Positions 7,465 to 15,510 of a stretch of 64,000 bases of DNA are shown piece after piece (position 1 is the first letter of the stretch; each line of letters begins with the position of its first letter). The position numbers and the translations under genes are program-made. Source of the stretch: Agromyces lapidis (lineage in GTDB: Bacteria; Actinomycetota; Actinomycetes; Actinomycetales; Microbacteriaceae). The stretch spans positions 248,001 to 312,000 of the forward strand of contig NZ_WBIQ01000010.1 of assembly GCF_009749405.1 (NCBI RefSeq), given 5' to 3'. The notes beneath the pieces were generated by a model that saw only the letters and a list, made by a program, of their open reading frames with translations, was not told the DNA's origin and made no database searches.

Positions 7465-8823
7465 ATGGAAGGGATGAGCACCAGCGATCTCGACACCATC
7501 GGGCAGCGCACGGTCACCGACCTCCGCAGCGACTTCCCCGCCTTCGCCGACGGCGCCGCCTACGGCGCCCGGCCCGACGGCGGCACGCCGGTCGCCTACC
7601 TCGACTCGGCCGCGACCGCCCAGCGCCCCGCGCGCGTGCTCGACGCCGAACGCGACTACCTCGAGCAGCACCTCGCCCCCGTGCACCGCGGCGCGAGCGC
7701 CGCCGTCGGCGTCTCCACGACCCTCTTCGAGGACGCCCGCGCCACCGTCGCCCGATTCGTCGGTGCGGGCGAACGCGAGATCGTCTGGGCCGAGAACGCC
7801 ACCGACGCGCTCAACATCGTCGCGCTCGGCATGGCCGACGCCTCGGCCGGACTCGGCGGGCCCGAGGCATCCCGATTCGCCCTCGAGTCGGGCGACGAGA
7901 TCCTCGTGACCGAGGCCGAGCACCACGCGAACCTCATTCCCTGGCAGCGCCTCGCCGCACGCACGGGTGCGCGGCTGCGCGCCGTGCGCGTCGACGAACG
8001 GGGGATCTGGTCGATCGACGCGCTCACCGCCGAGCTCTCGGAGCGCACGCGCGTCGTCGCCATCGCCGAGGTGTCGAACGTGACCGGCCACCTCGCGCCC
8101 GTCGCCGAGGTCGTCGCGGCCGTGCGCGAACGCTCGCCCCGCGCGCTCGTCGTGCTCGACGCCTGCCAGTCGGTGCCGCACCTGCCGAGCGACCTCGGCG
8201 CGCTCGGCGTCGACTTCGCGGCATTCTCGGGGCACAAGATGCTCGGCCCGAACGGCATCGGCGTGCTCTACGGCCGCGCCGAACTGCTCGACGCGCTGCC
8301 CCCGGCCCGCACCGGCGGATCAACGATCACGCGGGTGACGATCGACTCGGCCGAGTTCCTGCCGGCACCGCACCGCTTCGAAGCCGGCACGCAGCCCGTA
8401 TCGCAGGTCGTCGCCCTCGCCGAGGCGGTGCGCTACCTCGAGTCGATCGGCATGGCCGCCGTCGCCGCCCACGAGCGCTCGCTCGCCGAACGCGTCGCCG
8501 TGCAACTCGCGGAGGTGCCGGGCGTGCGTCTCATCGGCCCGCCTCCCGGCTCGCCGCGCGCCGGCCTCGTCTCGGTCGCCGTCGACGGGGTGCATGCGCA
8601 CGACGTCGGGCAGTTCCTCGACGACGCCGGCGTCATCGTGCGGGTCGGCCACCACTGCGCGCAGCCGCTGCACCGCGCCCTCGGCATCACCGCGACGACC
8701 CGGGCGAGCGCGCACGTCTACACGACGGCCGACGAGATGGATCGCTTCGTCGCGACCCTCGGCGAGGTGCGGAGCTTCTTCGGCGTCTCGGGCGCCGACG
8801 AGGCCGCGGCGGTGATCGCGTGA
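7465..8823 (+). CDS. sufS: Cysteine desulfurase, SufS type
   Basis: A 452-residue PLP enzyme that takes sulfur from cysteine and passes it to SufU for Fe-S cluster assembly. The PLP lysine is K258 in SGHKMLGPNGIGVLYG, and the catalytic cysteine is C398 in RVGHHCAQPLHRALG. HHANLIPWQ and DACQSVPHLPSDL are further class-V aminotransferase signatures. It is somewhat longer than the usual ~410 residues because of N-terminal and internal insertions. The start is ATG 7465 or the ATG three codons on. It overlaps sufU by four bases. Confidence 0.95.
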   Translation: MEGMSTSDLDTIGQRTVTDLRSDFPAFADGAAYGARPDGGTPVAYLDSAATAQRPARVLDAERDYLEQHLAPVHRGASAAVGVSTTLFEDARATVARFVGAGEREIVWAENATDALNIVALGMADASAGLGGPEASRFALESGDEILVTEAEHHANLIPWQRLAARTGARLRAVRVDERGIWSIDALTAELSERTRVVAIAEVSNVTGHLAPVAEVVAAVRERSPRALVVLDACQSVPHLPSDLGALGVDFAAFSGHKMLGPNGIGVLYGRAELLDALPPARTGGSTITRVTIDSAEFLPAPHRFEAGTQPVSQVVALAEAVRYLESIGMAAVAAHERSLAERVAVQLAEVPGVRLIGPPPGSPRAGLVSVAVDGVHAHDVGQFLDDAGVIVRVGHHCAQPLHRALGITATTRASAHVYTTADEMDRFVATLGEVRSFFGVSGADEAAAVIA

Positions 8824-9272
8824 GCGGGCTCGAGGGGTTGTACCAGCAGATCATCCTCGACCAGGCGAAGCGACGCAACGGCGACGGCCCGCTCGACGGG
8901 GCCGACGCCGAGCACCACGAGTTCAACCCGACCTGCGGCGACGAGATCACCGTGCGGGTGAAGCTCGACGACGACGGCACGCGCCTCGCCGCACTCGCGT
9001 GGCAGGGCGACGGCTGCAGCATCTCGATGGCCTCGGCCTCGACCCTCGCCGAGCTCGCGTCGGGTCGGCCGGTCGAGGAGGTGCGGGGCCTCATCGAGGG
9101 GTTCCGCACGATGCTGCGCTCGCAGGGCGCCGGCGAACCCGACGAGGAGCTGCTCGGCGACGCGATCGCCTTCCACGGCGTCTCGAAGTACGTCATGCGC
9201 GTGAAGTGCGCGATGCTCTCGTGGGTCGCGCTCGAGGCGGCGCTCGCGAAGGCGGCACCCGCCGCCGAGTAG
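8820..9272 (+). CDS. sufU: Fe-S assembly protein SufU
   Basis: A 150-residue NifU-N/IscU-fold protein with the SufU zinc ligands C39 and D41 (NPTCGDE), C66 (GDGCSISMAS) and C130 (VKCAMLSW). The ~20-residue insertion before the last cysteine (EGFRTMLRSQ) separates SufU from IscU. In this family the protein relays sulfur from SufS rather than acting as a scaffold. The GTG at 8820 overlaps the sufS stop (GTGA), so the two are cotranslated. Confidence 0.94.
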   Translation: MSGLEGLYQQIILDQAKRRNGDGPLDGADAEHHEFNPTCGDEITVRVKLDDDGTRLAALAWQGDGCSISMASASTLAELASGRPVEEVRGLIEGFRTMLRSQGAGEPDEELLGDAIAFHGVSKYVMRVKCAMLSWVALEAALAKAAPAAE

Positions 9273-9285
9273 CGGGCGACTCGGG

Positions 9286-10392
9286 CTAGTCGAAGACCGG
9301 GCCGAAGCGCGCCTCGTCGAGCACACGGGCGGCGAGGCCGGGCGGCACGTCGGCGAGCTCGGGCGGGTTCCAGCGGGGCGAGCGGTCCTTGTCGATCACC
9401 TGGGCGCGGATGCCCTCGCGGAGATCGTGCTGCTCGATGAACCAGGTCACCGCCCGGAACTCCTGCTCGAGCGCGGCCTCGAGGTTCGGCAGGGTCCGCG
9501 CCCGCCGCACCGACTCGAGCGTCACGGCGAGCGCAGTCGGCGAGAGCGCCTCGAGTTCGTCGGCGGCCGCGGCGGCGTACGCCGTCGCCCCCGGGTCGAG
9601 GGGATGCGTCGGGAACGCGCTCGACGAGGCATCCTGACGCCCCTCGGCGAAGGCGCGCAGCCGCGAGACGATCTCGGCGACCGTGGGCGCCGAGTAGCAG
9701 GCGTCGACCCAGTCGCGCGCGAGCGCGAGCGCCGACGGGCCCGGCGTCTCGTCGAAGAGCATGACGATCTCGGCGGGGGTGCCGGGGTCGGCGCGCTCGG
9801 CGAGCGCCTGCAGCACGTGCGGGATGCGCTCGGAGGGCACGAACGCGTCGGCGAAGCCGGCATGCAGGGCGTCGGCCGCGTCCATCGTGCGCGAGTTGAG
9901 GGCGAGGTGCACGCCGAGCTCGCCCGGCGCGTTCGCGAGCAGCCACGAGCCGCCGACGTCGGGCGTGAAGCCGATGCGGGTCTCGGGCATCGCGATGCGC
10001 GAGCGCTCGGTGACGATGCGCACCGAGGCGTGCCCGGCGAGGCCGATGCCGCCGCCCATCGTGATGCCGTCCATGATCGCGACGACCGGCTTCGGGTAGC
10101 GGGCGATCGCCGCATCGAGCCGGTACTCGGCCCGGAAGAACTCGCGGGCCTCGGCGTGGTCGTCGTTCACCGCGTAGCGGTGGAGTTCGCGCACGTCGCC
10201 GCCGGCGCAGAAACCCCGTTCGCCGGCGCCGTCGAGCACGACGAGCGCGACCTCCGAGTCGTGCCGCCAGGCCTCGAACACCTCGGCGAGGGCGCGGATC
10301 ATCTCGTAGGAGAGGGCGTTCAGCGCCTGCGGTCGGTCGAGCGTGACGTGGCCGACCCCGTCGGCGACGCTCGCGGAGATGTGCTCGCTCAC
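9286..10392 (-). CDS. Enoyl-CoA hydratase/isomerase family, 3-hydroxyisobutyryl-CoA hydrolase-like
   Basis: A 368-residue crotonase-fold protein. AGERGFCAGGDVRELH (oxyanion region) and MDGITMGGGIGLAGHASVRI are followed by AMPETRIGFTPDVGGSWLL, which is diagnostic of the HIBCH/ECH_2 subgroup. The C-terminal half with EFRAVTWFIEQHDLREGIRA...DRSPRWNPP also fits HIBCH. The likely role is hydrolysis of 3-hydroxyisobutyryl-CoA in valine breakdown; other hydroxyacyl-CoA substrates are possible. The GTG at 10392 is chosen because a TACGGT box lies seven bases upstream. It is convergent with sufU and divergent from the LysE gene, 47 bp between starts. Confidence 0.85.
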   Translation of the reverse strand: MSEHISASVADGVGHVTLDRPQALNALSYEMIRALAEVFEAWRHDSEVALVVLDGAGERGFCAGGDVRELHRYAVNDDHAEAREFFRAEYRLDAAIARYPKPVVAIMDGITMGGGIGLAGHASVRIVTERSRIAMPETRIGFTPDVGGSWLLANAPGELGVHLALNSRTMDAADALHAGFADAFVPSERIPHVLQALAERADPGTPAEIVMLFDETPGPSALALARDWVDACYSAPTVAEIVSRLRAFAEGRQDASSSAFPTHPLDPGATAYAAAAADELEALSPTALAVTLESVRRARTLPNLEAALEQEFRAVTWFIEQHDLREGIRAQVIDKDRSPRWNPPELADVPPGLAARVLDEARFGPVFD

Positions 10393-10399
10393 GTGAGCC

Positions 10400-10405
10400 A
10401 CCGTA
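10400..10405 (-). promoter_or_regulatory. -10 box, leaderless promoter
   Basis: TACGGT on the minus strand, seven bases before the GTG at 10392. It fixes the start of the hydratase-like gene. Confidence 0.55.
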
Positions 10406-10427
10406 TCGCCCCGATCGGGAACGGGAC

Positions 10428-10433
10428 TACGAT
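10428..10433 (+). promoter_or_regulatory. -10 box, leaderless promoter
   Basis: TACGAT six bases before the ATG at 10440. It lies only 23 bp from the opposing -10 of the divergent gene, so the two promoters probably compete or share regulation. Confidence 0.55.
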
Positions 10434-10439
10434 TCCGAG

Positions 10440-11078
10440 ATGGTCCCCCTCGAGAACCTCTGGGCATTCGTGCTCGCCTCGGTCGTGCTCATCGTCATCC
10501 CCGGCCCGAGCGTGCTCTTCGTCATCGGCCGCTCGCTCGCGCTCGGCCGCCTCGGCGGCATCCTCAGCGTCGTCGGCAACGCGATCGGCATGGTGCCGCT
10601 CGTCATCGCGGTCGCGCTCGGCGTCGGCGCGATCGTCGCGCAGTCGGTCGTGCTGTTCACGATCATCAAGTTCGCCGGTGCCGCGTACCTCGTGTACCTC
10701 GGCGTCCAGGCGATCCGGCACCGCAAGGACGCCGCGCGCGCGGCCGACGGCGAGGTTGCCCCTCGCTCGCACTGGCGTCAGCTCGGCGAGGGCTTCGTCG
10801 TCGGGGTCACGAACCCGAAGACGATCGCCTTCTTCGTCGCGGTGCTGCCCCAGTTCGTGTCGTTCGAGGCCGGGGCGATCCCCCTGCAGCTCTTCGAGCT
10901 CGGCATCGTCTTCATCGTGCTCGCCCTCGTCTGCGACTCGGTGTGGGCACTCGCCGCGAGCGCGGCCCGCAACTGGTTCGCCCGATCGCCGCGACGCATC
11001 GAGCACCTCTCGGCCACGGGCGGCGTCATGATGATCGGTCTGGGCGGGGTGCTCGCCCTCAGCGGCAACAAGCACTGA
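10440..11078 (+). CDS. LysE/RhtB family exporter
   Basis: A 212-residue membrane protein with the LysE signature VLIVIPGPSVLFVIGRSLALG near residues 16-36 and the downstream GVTNPKTIAFFVAVLPQFV motif. About six hydrophobic segments are visible. Family members export amino acids such as lysine, threonine or homoserine lactone; the substrate here is unknown. The ATG start is supported by the leaderless -10 box. Confidence 0.9.
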   Translation: MVPLENLWAFVLASVVLIVIPGPSVLFVIGRSLALGRLGGILSVVGNAIGMVPLVIAVALGVGAIVAQSVVLFTIIKFAGAAYLVYLGVQAIRHRKDAARAADGEVAPRSHWRQLGEGFVVGVTNPKTIAFFVAVLPQFVSFEAGAIPLQLFELGIVFIVLALVCDSVWALAASAARNWFARSPRRIEHLSATGGVMMIGLGGVLALSGNKH

Positions 11079-11191
11079 GTCGGGCCTGTCGGGCCTCGCG
11101 CCCCCTTCCGTCCTGTCCTCCCCACGAGAGCGCCCGCTCACTCCCGCCCATTCGGGGCTCCTTCATTCGCGGCCGAGCGTCGCATGCGACG

Positions 11192-11197
11192 TAGCCT
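11192..11197 (+). promoter_or_regulatory. -10 box, leaderless promoter
   Basis: TAGCCT six bases before the ATG at 11204. Confidence 0.5.
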
Positions 11198-11203
11198 GCG
11201 GCG

Positions 11204-11653
11204 ATGCATCCTTTCGAGATCCTCGCCGAACCCGTGCGTCGCCGCATCGTCGAGGTGCTCGCCGTCGGCTCGCATCCCGTCGGGCTGCTGAACGACATCA
11301 TCTCGATGGAGTTCCAGGTGTCGCGCTCGGCGGTGTCGCATCATCTCCGCATCCTGCGCGATCACGGGGTCGTGCGAGTGCTCCCGGCGTACACCGAGCG
11401 CCTCTACCTACTCGAGGAGGAGTTCATGCAGGAGCTCGATTCGGCCGTGGCCGAGCTGTTCGATCTCTGGGACCACCGCTACGGGTTCGGCACCGATCGC
11501 CCACCGATACCTCCCGCCCGCCCCTCGCGCGCTCCTCGAGCGTCGGGCGCCGCGCCCCCCGCACCGACGCCGGGTGCCGCTCGACGACATCGCGCCGGGC
11601 GCAAGGGACGACGCGGCTTCGAACCAGGGAGCTGGCTCGACGACCAGACGTGA
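11204..11653 (+). CDS. ArsR-type winged-helix regulator
   Basis: A 149-residue protein. Residues ~1-85 form an ArsR/SmtB-like winged helix: LAEPVRRRIVEVLAVGSHPV, then recognition helix QVSRSAVSHHLRILRDHGVV and a beta wing (RVLPAYTERLYLLEEEF). No obvious metal-binding cysteines are present, so a metal ligand is not indicated. The C-terminal ~45 residues are a Pro/Arg/Ala-rich tail of low complexity that runs into the repeat-filled region downstream, and may be a degenerate extension. The target is unknown; the upstream LysE gene is the nearest candidate. Confidence 0.8.
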   Translation: MHPFEILAEPVRRRIVEVLAVGSHPVGLLNDIISMEFQVSRSAVSHHLRILRDHGVVRVLPAYTERLYLLEEEFMQELDSAVAELFDLWDHRYGFGTDRPPIPPARPSRAPRASGAAPPAPTPGAARRHRAGRKGRRGFEPGSWLDDQT

Positions 11654-11696
11654 TGCCGCCGAGCGTCGACCCAGCCCGCTGGGTGTTTCGCGTCTC

Positions 11697-11880
11697 GGCT
11701 ATGCCAGTTCCGCCTCAATCTCGGCTGTGCAGCTCCGCCTACATGTCGGCTCTGCCGAGCCGCCTCCGCGCAGCTACGGCAGTGCCACCTGAATTTCGGC
11801 ATGCGATCACCGTCTCAGCGCAGCCGAACTTCGGCATGCGATCACCGCCTCAGTTCCAACTACGCCAGTTCCGCCTCATC
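11697..11880. repeat. Degenerate ~25-bp repeats (CGGCATGCCAG...CCGCCTCA)
   Basis: About six diverged copies of a unit beginning CGGC-TGCC and ending CCGCCTCA follow one another, with spacings of about 20-47 bp. Two copies share CTTCGGCATGCGATCACCG-like cores (around 11795-11860). The last copy ends in GCCAGTTCCGCCTCATC at 11864-11880, which recurs inverted at 12259-12275. Non-coding, REP-like character. Confidence 0.6.
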
Positions 11881-12275
11881 AAATGACAGGCCTCCTTCCC
11901 TCACGATGGCGGGACGGCTCAGCCACACGGGCGGCGCCTCCGTGACCTCCGTGACCTCCGCGGCGCCTCCGTGGCTTGTGACCTCCGTGACCTCCGCGGC
12001 GCCTCCGTGGCTTGTGACCTCCGTGACCTCCGTGCCCTCCGTGACCTCCGCGGCGCCTCCCTGGCCTCCCTGGCCTCCCTGGCCTCCCTGGCCTCCCTGG
12101 CCTCCGTGGCCTCCGTGGCCTCCGTGGCCTCCCTGGCCTCCCTGGCCTCCCTGGCCTCCCTGGCCTCCCTGGCCTCCCTGGCCTCCGTGGCCTCCGTGGC
12201 CTCCGCGGCCTCCGCGGCCTCCGTGGCCTCCGTGGCCTCCGGGGACTCCGGGGCCTCCGATGAGGCGGAACTGGC
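11864..12275. repeat. 17-bp inverted repeat bracketing a 9-bp tandem array
   Basis: GCCAGTTCCGCCTCATC (11864-11880) and its exact reverse complement (12259-12275) enclose the tandem array. A third copy of the arm, ATGCCAGTTCCGCCTCA, lies at 11701-11717. The arrangement resembles a small mobile or palindromic repeat element that has been filled by slippage. No transposase is present. Confidence 0.7.
12055..12258. repeat. 9-bp tandem array, about 22 copies
   Basis: The units GCCTCCCTG and GCCTCCGTG (with a few GCCTCCGCG) repeat head to tail. Before them, 11935-12054 holds looser ACCTCCGTG units, including two copies of a 36-bp block. The minus strand carries regularly spaced GGGAGG/GGAGG tracts, so it could fold into two-tetrad G-quadruplexes. 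As nine is a multiple of three, several frames stay open and give spurious PPW, ASL or GGQ repeats. Confidence 0.9.
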
Positions 12276-12460
12276 ATGGCTCGAATGCGCAATACTCTCC
12301 GCGTCGGGCCACCAAGTGCGGGACATGCGCGACATGCGCGACATGCGCGGGCCCACACGGCGTGCGCGGCACGCGGCCTGTGCGAGATACACGGGCATGC
12401 GCGGAATGCGCAAGCGGCGCTGGCGTGCGCGACATGCGCACGAGAACGAGAACGAGGCGT
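12276..12460. repeat. Non-coding region with GACATGCGC repeats
   Basis: The sequence between the inverted-repeat arm and the PEBP gene contains three adjacent copies of GACATGCGC near 12323-12349 and further ATGCGC words up to 12440. No gene with credible codon use is visible. Confidence 0.55.
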
Positions 12461-12463
12461 CGA

Positions 12464-13009
12464 CTACGCGTCGGCCGGATTCACCGCCGTGCCTGTGAGC
12501 ACCGCGCGGCCGACGCCGTGGAAGAAGCACTGGATCGCGAGATTCGCGGGCGTCGCCTCGGGGTCGATCGACAGCCGCGGAACGTCGAGCGCGTGCACGA
12601 CGAACATGTAGCGGTGCACGCCGGTGCCGGGCGGCGGCGCCGAGCCCGCGTAGCGCCGCTCGCCGTCTTCGTTGGGCAGCACGAGTGCGCCCGCCGGCAG
12701 CTTCAGGGCACCCGGTTCGCCGGCGTCGGGCTCGAGGCTCGTGACCGTGGCCGGCAAGTTCGCGACGGCCCAGTGCCACCAGCCGGAGCCGGTCGGCGCA
12801 TCGGGGTCGAAGCACGTCAGCGCGAAGCTCTGCGTGCCGGGCGGGAACCCCGACCACGACAGCTGCGGCGAGCGATCGCCCGCGCCCGGCCCGGCGGCGC
12901 AGAGCGGCGGCGGCAGCTCGGCGCCGTCGTCGAAGTCGGCGCTCACGAGCGTGAACCCGGCCATCGGCTTCAACGTCTGGAGGGCGGCGTACGGGTCGTG
13001 ATCGAACAT
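12464..13009 (-). CDS. YbhB/YbcL-type PEBP (Raf kinase inhibitor-like) protein
   Basis: A 181-residue phosphatidylethanolamine-binding-protein fold. Family motifs are DRSPQLSWSGFPPGTQSFALTC, then FDPDAPTGSGWWHWAVANLP (D-P-D-A-P and the conserved WWHW) and PPPGTGVHRYMFVVHALDV. Bacterial members are cytosolic and of unclear function; ligand binding at the conserved anion site is expected. The ATG at 13009 has GAGGAA five bases upstream. The stop abuts the repeat-rich region. Confidence 0.9.
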   Translation of the reverse strand: MFDHDPYAALQTLKPMAGFTLVSADFDDGAELPPPLCAAGPGAGDRSPQLSWSGFPPGTQSFALTCFDPDAPTGSGWWHWAVANLPATVTSLEPDAGEPGALKLPAGALVLPNEDGERRYAGSAPPPGTGVHRYMFVVHALDVPRLSIDPEATPANLAIQCFFHGVGRAVLTGTAVNPADA

Positions 13010-13078
13010 CGGCGTTCCTCTCGACGGATGCCACCAGCCTAGGCCGGGCGCACACGGCGAGCGCGGAGCATCCACTCG

Positions 13079-13084
13079 TAGACT
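13079..13084 (+). promoter_or_regulatory. -10 box, leaderless promoter
   Basis: TAGACT six bases before the second of two tandem GTG codons, deciding the start at 13091. Confidence 0.55.
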
Positions 13085-13090
13085 CTCGTG

Positions 13091-13984
13091 GTGCCGATCG
13101 CCAAGATCCTCCTCTACTACGCCTTCACCCCGCTCGCCGACCCCGACGCGGTGCGGCTCTGGCAGCGCGACCTCGCCGGATCGCTCGGCCTTCGGGGGCG
13201 CATCCTCATCTCGAAGGACGGCCTGAACGGCACCCTCGGCGGCGAGCTCCGCGCCCTCAAGCGCTACGTACGTGCGACGCGCGACTACCCCGCGTTCAAG
13301 CACATCGACTTCAAATGGAGCGAGGGCACCGGCCTCGACGAGTCGGGCGCGAGCCTCGACTTCCCGAAGCTCAGCGTCAAGGTGCGCGACGAGATCGTCT
13401 CGTTCGGGGCGCCCGAGGAGCTCGCGGTCGACGGCGAGGGCGTCGTCGGCGGCGGCACGAAGCTCACTCCCGAGGCGTTGCACGAGCTCGTCGCCGAGCG
13501 CGGCGACGAGGTCGCCTTCTTCGACGGACGCAACGCGCTCGAGGCGGCGATCGGACGGTTCGCCGGCGCCGTCGTGCCCGACGTCGAGACGACGCGCGAC
13601 TTCGTCGCCGAACTCGACTCCGGGAAGTACGACGACCTCAAGGGGCGCCCGGTGGTGACGTACTGCACCGGCGGCATCCGCTGCGAGGTGCTCTCGAGCC
13701 TCATGGTCGGCCGCGGCTTCGGCGAGGTGTACCAGCTCGACGGCGGCATCGTGCGGTACGGCGAGCGCTTCGGCGACGACGGGCTCTGGCAGGGATCGCT
13801 CTACGTCTTCGACGGGCGCGGCTCGATCGACTTCTCCGACCACGCCGCCGTCATCGGCGAGTGCGCGCGCTGCGGCGGCGCGACGAATCGCACCGCCAAC
13901 TGCACGGATACCTCGTGCGACGCCGAGTTCGTGCTGTGCGCGTCGTGCGACTCCGCCGCCTGCCCAGCGCACGCCGCCGCGTGA
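13091..13984 (+). CDS. trhO: tRNA uridine(34) hydroxylase, rhodanese domain
   Basis: A 297-residue TrhO/YceA-type protein that makes 5-hydroxyuridine at the wobble position of some tRNAs. An N-terminal acylphosphatase-like domain ([16 protein letters not shown]) is followed by a rhodanese domain with active-site C192 in YCTGGIRCE (C198 also conserved). A C-terminal Cys-rich tail starts CARCGG and has CTDTSC and CASC pairs, probably a zinc site. Start GTG 13091 follows the leaderless promoter; GTG 13088 is adjacent. Convergent with the membrane-protein gene, one base apart. Confidence 0.9.
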   Translation: MPIAKILLYYAFTPLADPDAVRLWQRDLAGSLGLRGRILISKDGLNGTLGGELRALKRYVRATRDYPAFKHIDFKWSEGTGLDESGASLDFPKLSVKVRDEIVSFGAPEELAVDGEGVVGGGTKLTPEALHELVAERGDEVAFFDGRNALEAAIGRFAGAVVPDVETTRDFVAELDSGKYDDLKGRPVVTYCTGGIRCEVLSSLMVGRGFGEVYQLDGGIVRYGERFGDDGLWQGSLYVFDGRGSIDFSDHAAVIGECARCGGATNRTANCTDTSCDAEFVLCASCDSAACPAHAAA

Positions 13985-13985
13985 C

Positions 13986-14495
13986 TCAGCCGCGCCCGCG
14001 GCGGGCGTACGCCCGCGCGTTGCGGCTCGAGAGCGCGAGCAGCACGAGGATGTCGAGGGCGAGGGTGACGAGCGTCGTGCGCAGCGTGATCTCGGCGTCG
14101 CCGCCGAAGTAGTCGACGGCCGACCAGGTGATGCTGATCGTCGCGAAGAGCATCACCGTGATGCGCGCCCAGTTGCTGCCGCGGTAGACGAGCACGGCGA
14201 AGACGAGCTCGACCGCGAGCACGACGCCGCCGCCCGCGAGGATGACGACGAGACCCGTGTCCGACAGGGTCTGCGCGTCGACGTCGCCCTCGAGCACGAC
14301 GCCGAAGTCGCCCTCGAGCACCTGGCGCCACTGCACGGCGAGCGCGATCAACCAGACCACGCCCGCGACCACCCGCAGCACGACGAGCACGGCACCGAAG
14401 GCGGTCGCCGCAGGGCGACGCATCGAGGCCGGCGGCCGGTCGGGCGGTCGGGCGAGATCGCCCGGCGACTCGTAGGCGGGCCGCTTGCCGCTCAT
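13986..14495 (-). CDS. Membrane protein of unknown function
   Basis: A 169-residue protein with a charged, Pro-rich N-terminus and four hydrophobic segments near residues 32-54 (FGAVLVVLRVVAGVVWLIAL), 82-104, 108-125 and 137-155. No family recognised. It overlaps the LssY-type gene by four bases (ATGA), so the two are translated together and may form a complex. Confidence 0.75.
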   Translation of the reverse strand: MSGKRPAYESPGDLARPPDRPPASMRRPAATAFGAVLVVLRVVAGVVWLIALAVQWRQVLEGDFGVVLEGDVDAQTLSDTGLVVILAGGGVVLAVELVFAVLVYRGSNWARITVMLFATISITWSAVDYFGGDAEITLRTTLVTLALDILVLLALSSRNARAYARRGRG

Positions 14496-15367
14496 GAGGC
14501 GCCTCCCGGGCGGGCCTCATCGATCGCCGCGAGGGGGACCTCGCTCACGTCGAGCACGGGCAGCCCGCCGTCGGTGCTGATCGAGTCGCCGCCGCCGTTG
14601 CGCGAGTGGTAGCCGGTCGAGAAGTCGTCGAGCACGTCGACGGTCGCCTGCGGGTTCGCGCCGAGCACGGTCGCGACGATGTGATCGCGTTCGACGTCGA
14701 TGTCGGCGTCGATCTTGTGGGTGATCTGCAGGGTGAAGAGCGAGAAGCCGACGGCCCGATCGAAGGTGCCGGCAGCGAGCCAGCCGACCCGGCGCCCGCC
14801 GGGCAGCAGCCAGCCGTCGGGGGTGCGCCAGAATCGCACGTGGTGGCGCTTGGCCGGGTTGCCCTCGACCTCCTGCTGGTAGGCGAAGTCCTGCTGGCGT
14901 CCGAAGAGGAAGAGCGGGCTGACCGGCGCTTCGTCGTAGCTCCTCCCGGTGACGGTCGAGGCGACGATGCGCCAGCTGCTCGCGACGGTCACGTCGTCGG
15001 CGCGGGTCCAACCGGCCGCGCGCATGGCCGCGTGCAACTGCACCTCGTCGCCGTCGAACGCGAGGTTGACCGGGTCGCCGAGCAGCCCGTCGCTCGTGCG
15101 GGCGCGGCCGATGAAGTAGTCGGGCACGTAGATCGTCGTGAGGATCCGATGCAGGCGCGGCAGCACGAGGTAGGCGAGCACGAGCCAGAACGCGACGAAG
15201 AACACCAGCCCGAACCAGCCCCAGTCGAAGCTCTGCTCGAGGATCAGCCAGGCCAGCCACACCGCCGCGATGCCCGCGTAGATGAAGAAGAACCCGTCGA
15301 GTAGCGCGTTCGCCGAGAACCGGCGCGGCCGACGGCCCGCGGGCGGCGCTTCCGAGGTGTCCCCCAT
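14492..15367 (-). CDS. LssY C-terminal domain membrane protein
   Basis: A 291-residue protein. Two or three TM segments lie near residues 20-75 (GFFFIYAGIAAVWLAWLILE, GLVFFVAFWLVLAYLVL). A globular domain follows with FDGDEVQLHAAMRAAGWTRAD, SPLFLFGRQQDFAYQQEV and RHHVRFWRTPDGWLLPGGRRVGWLAAGTFD. This pattern matches the LssY C-terminal domain; the role of that domain is not known. The ATG at 15367 has TAGCAT six bases upstream, supporting a leaderless start. First gene of a two-gene operon. Confidence 0.8.
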   Translation of the reverse strand: MGDTSEAPPAGRRPRRFSANALLDGFFFIYAGIAAVWLAWLILEQSFDWGWFGLVFFVAFWLVLAYLVLPRLHRILTTIYVPDYFIGRARTSDGLLGDPVNLAFDGDEVQLHAAMRAAGWTRADDVTVASSWRIVASTVTGRSYDEAPVSPLFLFGRQQDFAYQQEVEGNPAKRHHVRFWRTPDGWLLPGGRRVGWLAAGTFDRAVGFSLFTLQITHKIDADIDVERDHIVATVLGANPQATVDVLDDFSTGYHSRNGGGDSISTDGGLPVLDVSEVPLAAIDEARPGGAS

Positions 15368-15373
15368 GCCGGA

Positions 15374-15379
15374 ATGCTA
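15374..15379 (-). promoter_or_regulatory. -10 box, leaderless promoter
   Basis: TAGCAT on the minus strand, six bases before the ATG at 15367. Confidence 0.5.
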
Positions 15380-15424
15380 CCCGGGGCCGATCGAGGAACA
15401 CTCAGTTGGCCTTCCGCGAGAATT

Positions 15425-15443
15425 TAAGGTTAGCCTTACCTTG
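15425..15443 (+). promoter_or_regulatory. IdeR/DtxR iron box
   Basis: TAAGGTTAGCCTTACCTTG matches the 19-bp DtxR/IdeR consensus (TTAGGTTAGSCTAACCTAA) at about 16 positions. It stands 68 bp before the start of the siderophore-binding lipoprotein gene. A second dyad, TTAGGG-TT-CCCTAA, follows at 15445-15458. Iron-dependent repression of the five-gene uptake operon is therefore likely. Confidence 0.85.
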
Positions 15444-15510
15444 CTTAGGGTTCCCTAAGTCGCCGCGCAGTCGCGGCACGACCACCCTCACGGAAAGCGA
15501 GTGTTCCACC

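Noticed and set aside
12055..12258. CRISPR array
   Set aside because: The units are contiguous 9-mers with no spacers and no cas genes.
11801..13042. Reading frames with repeated PPW, ASL/ASV or GGQ/GGH peptides
   Set aside because: They come from the 9-bp array, whose length is a multiple of three and keeps several frames open on both strands; the flanks continue antisense to the PEBP gene.
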